Positions 1-5,050 of a DNA stretch of 10,479 bases are shown here, in pieces (position 1 is the first letter of the stretch; every line of letters begins with the position of its first letter). The notes below the pieces were generated by a model. That model did not search any database and had not been told where the DNA came from. It saw only the letters and a list, made by a program, of their open reading frames with translations. The DNA is from Candidatus Zhuqueibacterota bacterium (lineage in GTDB: Bacteria; Zhuqueibacterota; Zhuqueibacteria; Residuimicrobiales; Residuimicrobiaceae): positions 1 to 10,479 of the forward strand of contig JAFGSU010000019.1 in NCBI GenBank assembly GCA_016934435.1, written 5' to 3'. The translations under genes and the position numbers were made by a program.

Positions 1-2
1 AA

Positions 3-1214
3 AAAGAAAAAATAGTCAAAAAGATTCTGCAAAGTTCCGTATTCAAAGACAGTAAAAAGACTCAGGAACTCCTGCAATACCTGGTTAAAGCATCCGAAAA
101 AAAAGAAACTGTGAAAGAGGTAACCATTGCAGCCGATCTGTTCGGAAAAGAATCGAGTTATGATCCCCATGATGATCCGAGTATTCGCGTTTATGTCAGT
201 AATCTCAGGAAGAAACTAGAATATTATTATTTAACCGATGGCAAAAAAGACGATATCAGAATCGAAATTCCAAAAGGCCACTATCATGTGGAATTTGTTC
301 CCGCCGATAACAAACAAAAAAAATTCACCATCACCTATAAACATTTGAGTTATTTTTTCTTCATTCCCTCTATCCTCATTCTTGTCATCCTTTTATTCAT
401 TCAAAAAAAATCGGTGGAAAATAGCGGGCCTGTTAACAAAGAGTATATGGTAGATCATCCTGTCTGGGCGGAGCTGTTAAACGACAGAAAAAATCCCACC
501 CTGATTGTACTGGGCGATTATTTTTTTCTTTTTGAGATCAAGCCTGGAATGAGGGAAGGTTATTTCGTTCGGGATCCGATGATCAACTCGGCGGAGGAAT
601 TTAGAAGAACGGTCAGAATGGAACCGCAACTTTTGGAGAGATTTTCCATCTGCAATTTTACCTATTTAGGTCCGGCGACGGCGGAGAGTCTGCTGCTTCT
701 CTTACCGGTTCTGTCGCTGTCTCCCAATAAAACCTTTATAAAATTAGCATCCGAATTGAAATGGGACGAAATGAATCGAAACAATATCATTTATGTCGGG
801 CCTTTAAAAACGCTTTACGAGTTAAATAAATTGTTCAGCAATCTACCTTTTCGCTATCAAATATCACCGCCGCAGCTATTCTTGATCAATAACCATGCCG
901 ATACGACTGCGAAATTCCGAGCGATGAGAGAAGAAAGAACAACCTATAAAAAAGATTTTGGAATCATCCTGAAACATAAAGGTCCTGAAAATAACATCGT
1001 CCTGCTGCTCACCGGTTTCGATGAATTGGGCATCAATGAAGCCATTAAATACAGTACAGATGCCAACTTCAGGAACCGTCTGGAAAATCAGGTGACACAA
1101 CTGGAGAATAAAACCATCGATTATTTCTTTACCTTCATTGAAGTGGAAGGGGTAGAACGGACATCATTTAAATCGGCAGTTAAACATTTTCAGCCTTTAA
1201 CCATGAAGAATTGA
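3..1214 (+). CDS. Membrane-anchored winged-helix (OmpR/PhoB-type) protein, 5' end outside window
   Basis: The frame is open from base 3, so the GTG at 111 is internal and the true start lies left of the window; probably only a few residues are missing. The visible 403 residues begin with a winged-helix DNA-binding domain (about 1-100). It carries the family pattern VKEVTIAADLFG, then YDPHDDPSIRVYVSNLRKKL, then IRIEIPKGHYHVEF. This is the OmpR/PhoB-like fold found fused to TolB, TPR or membrane modules. A single hydrophobic segment follows at about 116-134, then some 270 residues that should lie outside the cytoplasm. That C-terminal part has the strand-like stretches PTLIVLGDYFFLF and NNIVLLLTGFDELG, with no enzyme motif I recognise. 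By analogy with ToxR/CadC-type proteins it may be a one-component membrane sensor-regulator; the ligand is unknown. The gene is clearly more AT-rich than the fragment that follows. The domain call is secure, the signalling role is inferred. Confidence 0.85.
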   Translation, partial: KEKIVKKILQSSVFKDSKKTQELLQYLVKASEKKETVKEVTIAADLFGKESSYDPHDDPSIRVYVSNLRKKLEYYYLTDGKKDDIRIEIPKGHYHVEFVPADNKQKKFTITYKHLSYFFFIPSILILVILLFIQKKSVENSGPVNKEYMVDHPVWAELLNDRKNPTLIVLGDYFFLFEIKPGMREGYFVRDPMINSAEEFRRTVRMEPQLLERFSICNFTYLGPATAESLLLLLPVLSLSPNKTFIKLASELKWDEMNRNNIIYVGPLKTLYELNKLFSNLPFRYQISPPQLFLINNHADTTAKFRAMREERTTYKKDFGIILKHKGPENNIVLLLTGFDELGINEAIKYSTDANFRNRLENQVTQLENKTIDYFFTFIEVEGVERTSFKSAVKHFQPLTMKN

Positions 1215-1264
1215 TCAAAGGCTAAACACGTAGTAATATCTTCATTTCGTAAATAATTATCAGA

Positions 1265-1516
1265 TTAAAAACTACTCAGACTCGCCCGCTTCCACCCCGC
1301 TGATGTTTTGACGTAAAAATAGGTGTCGTCCCAGGCGATATCACCCACCTGCCCCCGGGCGTCGCTGGAGCCGGTTGGCGTGAAAGACCGGCGCAATCTG
1401 AACTGAGCCTCGCCGGACAGGCCGTTTACATCCAGCGCAGAGGTGGGCGCCGTCAGGCCGATGCCGACGAAACCGCCCTCCCCGGCTATTCGCTCAGGTT
1501 TATGCCCGGATTTTTT
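1265..1516 (-). pseudogene. Orphan C-terminal fragment of a tail-fibre-like protein
   Basis: Reading the minus strand from 1516 to the TAA at 1265-1267 gives about 83 codons with no plausible start codon. The translation contains GGFVGIGLTAPTSALDVNG, then FRLRRSFTPTG, VGDIAWDDTYFYVKT and AGWKRASLSSF. This matches the usual C-terminal layout of phage tail-fibre-like and adhesin-like proteins: a VGIGTxxPTxxLDVNG repeat unit followed by the GDIAxDDxYxYVKTxxGWKRaxL end piece. The N-terminal bulk of such a protein is missing. The frame is limited upstream by a TGA inside the ferritin gene and overlaps the ferritin 3' end by 17 bases, in the +1 frame relative to ferritin. GC content is well above the neighbouring gene at 3-1214. 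I read it as the leftover of a gene whose 5' part was lost by deletion or recombination. A translated fusion through frameshifting is possible but less likely. Confidence 0.7.
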
Positions 1517-2012
1517 TCAAATCGTCTTTCATCTTCTGGATATCGGCGATCCAGTCTTCGATATCCTGTTCATGTTCGAGCTCTTCGTTGAGGATAGCAG
1601 TAGCCATCTGATGTGTAGAATGGTCCTTGCCGCTGGTAAAGTCGGCCAGCCCCTTATATCTTTGAATGGCGCATCGCTCACCGGTTAGATTCTGATTGAG
1701 GATGGCTTCGACATAGGGATCGGAGGGTACTTCATAGGCACACTTGCTCAACTTCATCCAATCCTCCGGCGTTAAAACCGGGGTGCCGCCAATCTGGATG
1801 ATCCGGTCGACCACCATTACGGCGTGGTTCAACTCCTGATCGGCATGCACCAGGAGTTCGGGCTCGATTTCGCTGCGCATGGGCCCTTCCATCAAGCGGG
1901 CGCCGACCCAGTACTGATAGTACGCCAGCCATTCCTCACAAAGAGCCTCATTGAGCATTTGCAGTAATTTTTGAACGTCGACGCCGAGTATTTCTATGCC
2001 TTTTTTTCCCAT
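1500..2012 (-). CDS. Dps-like ferritin (DPSL/thioferritin-like, COG2406 type)
   Basis: Encodes a 170-residue four-helix-bundle ferritin-like protein, expected to oxidise Fe(II) with peroxide or oxygen and store it in a cytoplasmic shell. The di-iron ligand set is complete: E27 in helix A (CEEWLAYYQYW), E60xxH63, E112 and E144xxH147. Cysteines occur at 25, 91 and 114. C91 and C114 sit like the conserved cysteine pair near the ferroxidase centre of archaeal and Bacteroides DPSL proteins, though their disulfide role here is inferred. I chose the ATG at 2012 because AGGTGAGG lies just upstream at a normal distance; the in-frame GTG at 2024 falls inside that ribosome-binding site. A credible sigma70-like promoter sits 40 bases upstream. 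The 3' end runs into an A7 tract and overlaps a tail-fibre remnant. It could also be called bacterioferritin-like; the exact subfamily is less certain than the ferritin fold. Confidence 0.88.
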   Translation of the reverse strand: MGKKGIEILGVDVQKLLQMLNEALCEEWLAYYQYWVGARLMEGPMRSEIEPELLVHADQELNHAVMVVDRIIQIGGTPVLTPEDWMKLSKCAYEVPSDPYVEAILNQNLTGERCAIQRYKGLADFTSGKDHSTHQMATAILNEELEHEQDIEDWIADIQKMKDDLKKIRA

Positions 2013-2051
2013 GATGCACCTCACCTGTTTATTGGTTTGTTAATATTATGC

Positions 2052-2081
2052 ACTATAGAAAAATATACAGTATGCAATCAA
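2052..2081 (-). promoter_or_regulatory. Candidate promoter of the ferritin gene
   Basis: On the minus strand TTGATT (2076-2081) and TATAGT (2052-2057) are separated by 18 bases, about 40 bases before the ferritin ATG. A second overlapping pair, TTGCTT (2085-2090) and TATATT (2062-2067), has 17-base spacing. Both are consensus matches only, and promoter rules in the presumed phylum may differ from sigma70. Confidence 0.4.
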
Positions 2082-2185
2082 TAAAAGCAAGGCAAACTTG
2101 AAAAAAGCAGTGATCTCCCCGGATTGATGTTCACTTGCTCGGGATTATCCATCTAAAATACAGCGCCGAATGGGTGGGAATTCTA

Positions 2186-2214
2186 TTGATTGTTGGAAAT
2201 AAAATATCTAAATT
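2186..2214 (+). promoter_or_regulatory. Candidate promoter of the DUF1232 gene
   Basis: TTGATT (2186-2191) and TAAATT (2209-2214) are spaced by 17 bases, and the -10-like box ends 53 bases before the ATG at 2268. The DNA between the divergent ferritin and DUF1232 genes (2013-2267) is AT-rich, as expected for a two-way promoter region. The match is moderate and rests on consensus alone. Confidence 0.3.
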
Positions 2215-2267
2215 TTCAAGTTAATCCAAAGCATAAAAATGGGTTCGCCAACCGTCAGGAGTAAAAG

Positions 2268-2684
2268 ATGAACAGGAAATTCGGGAGAAAAATCTCGAAA
2301 AGTACCATATTTTCCAGAATGAAAAGCAGAGCAGCCGAATATATAAATAATCCCAACAAGCTGAACGAGCTGATCGATAGAGCAAAAGGGAAAGCCGATT
2401 CAACCCGGAACGGCCCTCTGCATGAAGTGTGGGAATCGCTCATGGCTTTTTTCAGGCTTGTCAGGGCATACGCCAAACGGGAATATACAAATGTGCCGTG
2501 GCAGAGCCTGATTCTCATCATCGGAACCATCCTGTATTTTCTTGTGCCGACCGACCTGATTCCGGATTTTATAGTAGGACTCGGCTATATTGATGATGCC
2601 GCGCTTGTTGGATGGACCATGACTGCGGTAAAAACAGATATTGATGCCTTTCGTGAATGGGAAGCCAATAAACTGGCTGATTAA
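2268..2684 (+). CDS. DUF1232 (YkvA-like) small membrane protein
   Basis: A 138-residue protein with the DUF1232 signature at 92-116: LVPTDLIPDFIVGLGYIDD followed by AALVGW, preceded by a hydrophobic stretch LILIIGTILYFLV (81-93). The first 75 residues are basic and probably helical and cytoplasmic. DUF1232 proteins are widespread, small and inner-membrane associated; no biochemical role is established, so none is given. The ATG at 2268 has an AGGAG ribosome-binding site a few bases upstream. Length fits the family. The gene is alone on its strand here: ferritin is divergent, and the amino-acid symporter is convergent with the two stop codons sharing the bases TTAA, leaving no room for a separate terminator between them. 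Confidence 0.85.
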   Translation: MNRKFGRKISKSTIFSRMKSRAAEYINNPNKLNELIDRAKGKADSTRNGPLHEVWESLMAFFRLVRAYAKREYTNVPWQSLILIIGTILYFLVPTDLIPDFIVGLGYIDDAALVGWTMTAVKTDIDAFREWEANKLAD

Positions 2685-4189
2685 CGATCCATCTGTTCCA
2701 GAAAATGATAGCGCGTGATTCGTTTCACCACCCCGGCCAGCATCAGCAGACCGAGCAGATTGGGAAAGGCCATGATGACGTTGGCAATATCGCCGACGTA
2801 CCAGACAATGTTGAGGAATTTACCCGTCAACATGGCCCCGACGAACAAAAGACAGACATAGATGAAACGATAGACCATCGTCGATTTTAGTCCCAGGATA
2901 TATTCGATGCACTGCTCGCCGTAATAGGCCCAGCCGATTAGGGTGGTAAAACCGAACAATAGCGATGCAAAGGCGATAATGGTACCGCCGCCGCTGATGA
3001 CCGAATTAAAGGCCGTGGCTGTGAGTGCTGTGCTCGATAGTCCGCCGTTGTGAAGATCGTAGCCTATTTTTGCGGCAAATTCCTGAATGGCGACCGGCAT
3101 GGCTGCGACCTCGGATGAGGCCAATTTCGCGCCTTCCTGCAGCAGTTCCACACCGGTTGCGGGCGTCAAAAGCCAGACGCCGGAGAGCACGATGGTCAGC
3201 GTCGTCAGGGTGTTGACGAACAGCGTATCGATGAAGACGCCGGTCATGGCGATGAGGCCGTTATAGGTGGGATCGGGCGATTTGGCGGCGCTCTGGGCGA
3301 TGGCGGCCGAACCCAATCCCGCTTCATTGGAGAGCACGCCGCGGCGGACGCCGAGGCTGATGGCCATTTTCACCGAAGTGCCCACCAGGGCGCCGCCCGC
3401 AGCCTTGGGCGAAAAAGCGGAGGTGATAATTAATCTAAAGGCATCATCGATGAAAGTGAATCTGCTGATGAGAATATATATGGCGCCGATAAAATAAAGC
3501 ACGATCATGGCGGGCACCAGTTTTTCCGCCACTGCACCGATGCGCTTGATGCCGCCGAGAATCACCGCGCTTACCAGAATGGTCAGAATGATGGCGCTGG
3601 CCAGGGTCGGCACATTGAATTGCGCCTTAAAAGCCAGAGCCATGGAATTGGACTGCATCATGTTGCCGGTACCGAACAGGGCGGTGAACACACCGCAGAC
3701 GGCGAAAAGCATGCCCATGAATTTGGCCGTGGGTTGATGTTTGATGCCGTAGCGGCAGTAATACATGGGACCGCCGGCCATGGAGCCGTCTTCGGCCACC
3801 TTGCGATATTTCACGCCCAAAAATCCCTCGGCATATTTGGTGGCCATTCCGAAAAATCCGGATACCCACATCCAGAACGGCGCGCCCGGGCCGCCCATGG
3901 CAATGGCCGTGGCCACGCCGGCGATGTTGCCGTTGCCCACGGTCGCCGCCAGAGCCGTCATCAAAGCCGCAAACGGCGAGATGTCGCCCTGTTTTTTATC
4001 GAGCCCGGATTTTTTTGAAAACCCCTGTATGAGGAATTTTAACGATAACCAGAACTTGCGCACCTGAATGCCCCGGGTCACAAGGGTCAAAACCACGCCG
4101 GTACCGACCAGGAGTAAAATCATCCACTCGCCCCACAGGAAATGGGATAAATTCTCCGTCCAGATGAGTAGCTTTTCAAGAAAACGCAT
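2681..4189 (-). CDS. Alanine/glycine:cation symporter (AGCS family)
   Basis: A 502-residue polytopic inner-membrane transporter predicted to couple uptake of alanine or glycine to a sodium (or proton) gradient. Family signatures are clear: GNGNIAGVATAIAMGGPGA at 85-103, AEGFLGVKYR at 120-129, GGPMYY at 139-144, and the hallmark GVRRGVLSNEAGLGSAAIAQ at 280-299 followed by SAAKSPDP. About ten hydrophobic segments are spread over the length, and total length is normal for the family. The first family motif reads GNGN, where many members have GTGN. An upstream in-frame ATG at 4309 would add 40 unrelated residues; the ATG at 4189 is preferred because GGAGGAAGG lies just before it and the sequence then begins as AGCS proteins do. 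Substrate preference between alanine, glycine or other small amino acids cannot be told from sequence. It overlaps the DUF1232 stop tail to tail. Confidence 0.95.
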   Translation of the reverse strand: MRFLEKLLIWTENLSHFLWGEWMILLLVGTGVVLTLVTRGIQVRKFWLSLKFLIQGFSKKSGLDKKQGDISPFAALMTALAATVGNGNIAGVATAIAMGGPGAPFWMWVSGFFGMATKYAEGFLGVKYRKVAEDGSMAGGPMYYCRYGIKHQPTAKFMGMLFAVCGVFTALFGTGNMMQSNSMALAFKAQFNVPTLASAIILTILVSAVILGGIKRIGAVAEKLVPAMIVLYFIGAIYILISRFTFIDDAFRLIITSAFSPKAAGGALVGTSVKMAISLGVRRGVLSNEAGLGSAAIAQSAAKSPDPTYNGLIAMTGVFIDTLFVNTLTTLTIVLSGVWLLTPATGVELLQEGAKLASSEVAAMPVAIQEFAAKIGYDLHNGGLSSTALTATAFNSVISGGGTIIAFASLLFGFTTLIGWAYYGEQCIEYILGLKSTMVYRFIYVCLLFVGAMLTGKFLNIVWYVGDIANVIMAFPNLLGLLMLAGVVKRITRYHFLEQMDR

Positions 4190-4476
4190 GCTTTTCCTTC
4201 CTCCGCAAATTCCCCATACCAACTTCATGAGCCTGCAACAGGATGCCGGCCTTGAACTCAAAACCCAGATTCGGTGTTCACCCGCGAACTGAATAAAAAA
4301 ATAGGCCACCTACGGGGTTATTTGATTAATCTGTAAGCACCCAATCGGTATCAAAAAATAATGCCTACAAATTAAGGCATATAATACGTATTTTCAGGGA
4401 AAATGGCAATTATTTTTAAGCCGTGTAAACCTTTTCCCATAAATCCTCGTCAAAATTAATAGATAACGGAGAACGT
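4190..4476. promoter_or_regulatory. Divergent intergenic region between symporter and HEAT-repeat gene
   Basis: This 287-base AT-rich spacer must hold the promoters of two divergent genes. It contains an exact inverted repeat, ATGCCT/AGGCAT with an 8-base loop, at 4361-4380. A perfect -10 hexamer TATAAT follows on the plus strand at 4380-4385, directly followed by the palindrome AATACGTATT (4383-4392). No good -35 box precedes that TATAAT. On the minus strand TTGATA (4349-4354) and ATTAAT (4325-4330) with an 18-base spacer is a weak candidate for the symporter, implying a leader of about 135 bases. I looked for a glycine riboswitch in that leader and did not find its conserved core. Confidence 0.3.
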
Positions 4477-4959
4477 ATGGATGAAAGTGAATTGATCGAT
4501 CGATTACAGCAGGGCAACAATACCTATCCCGGGAGTTCCTGGGTGGATGATTCCAATTTCTGGAAATGCCAGGCTTTGGAGAAATTGAAAAGCGCCGAGG
4601 AAGCCGGAGGCGTCCCCATTCTGATGCGCGTTGCCGGCAAGGCGGATGTGCCGGAATTGCGCGAACAGGCCATTTTCTGGCTTTGCCAAACGGAGGGCGC
4701 GCCGGAAGTGGTCGGCTTTCTCAAAAAGGTGGTCTTAAAAGATCCCGATAGCAAAATACAGAAAAAAGCGCTGTTCGCGTTAACGCAGATGTCAAACGAA
4801 AATGGACCGTATGCTGTCGGCCTTGATGACAGCAAGGTGATTAAGCAGGTAGCTTTGCTCTTTCACGTTCACCGGCAGGACAAAAATATCCAGATTGACA
4901 ACGTGCGCCTGTCAAATTTGTCGCTGCATGTCGATCTAAAAGGACATCCCATAATCTAG
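4477..4959 (+). CDS. Small HEAT-repeat protein
   Basis: A 160-residue protein without signal peptide or membrane segment. Residues 56-105 form HEAT-type helical repeats: LREQAIFWLCQ (61-71), then APEVVGFLKKVVLKDPD (75-91) and IQKKALFALTQM (94-105). HEAT repeats are alpha-solenoid protein-binding scaffolds, so the protein probably acts by contact with a partner; none can be named. The last 50 residues do not continue the repeat and look strand-rich (IQIDNVRLSNLSLHVDL), which is unusual for such a short HEAT protein. The ATG at 4477 follows a GGAG ribosome-binding site. It sits alone, divergent from the symporter and convergent with the large secreted protein. The repeat assignment is good, function unknown. 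Confidence 0.75.
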   Translation: MDESELIDRLQQGNNTYPGSSWVDDSNFWKCQALEKLKSAEEAGGVPILMRVAGKADVPELREQAIFWLCQTEGAPEVVGFLKKVVLKDPDSKIQKKALFALTQMSNENGPYAVGLDDSKVIKQVALLFHVHRQDKNIQIDNVRLSNLSLHVDLKGHPII

Positions 4960-4970
4960 ATCGGCGTAGC

Positions 4971-5028
4971 GGAGATTGCTTCATCCGCCTGCGGCGGATT
5001 CGCAATGACATTCTTTTATCTGTCCTTT
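4971..5028. repeat. Palindromic dispersed repeat, copy A
   Basis: A 58-base element that matches 8484-8541 without gaps at 54 of 58 positions. Its core ATCCGCC-TGC-GGCGGAT is a perfect 7-bp stem, flanked by ATTGC and GCAAT that extend the dyad. It ends in a T-rich stretch and TGTCCTTT. It lies between the convergent HEAT-repeat gene and the secreted-protein gene. Its form resembles the short palindromic intergenic repeats (GAGATTGCTTC...GCAATGACA type) scattered through several bacterial genomes; no mobility function is visible. Confidence 0.8.
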
Positions 5029-5050
5029 AAGGTTTTTCCTCCTTTGGCGC

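Noticed and set aside
111..113. GTG at 111 as the start of the first gene
   Set aside because: The frame is open to the window edge and the upstream residues (ILQSSVFKDSKKTQELLQYL) belong to the same winged-helix domain.
1443..1688. 81-residue frame on the plus strand
   Set aside because: Antisense to the ferritin end and tail-fibre remnant; no domain or ribosome-binding site.
3025..4067. Several plus-strand frames opposite the symporter gene
   Set aside because: Shadow frames of a GC-rich transporter gene; the minus-strand family motifs are decisive.
4299..4316. Small terminator-like stem followed by T7 on the minus strand
   Set aside because: The stem TAGG-TGG-CCTA has only four pairs.
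4190..4324. Glycine riboswitch in the symporter leader
   Set aside because: The conserved riboswitch core is not present; only weak short stems are seen.
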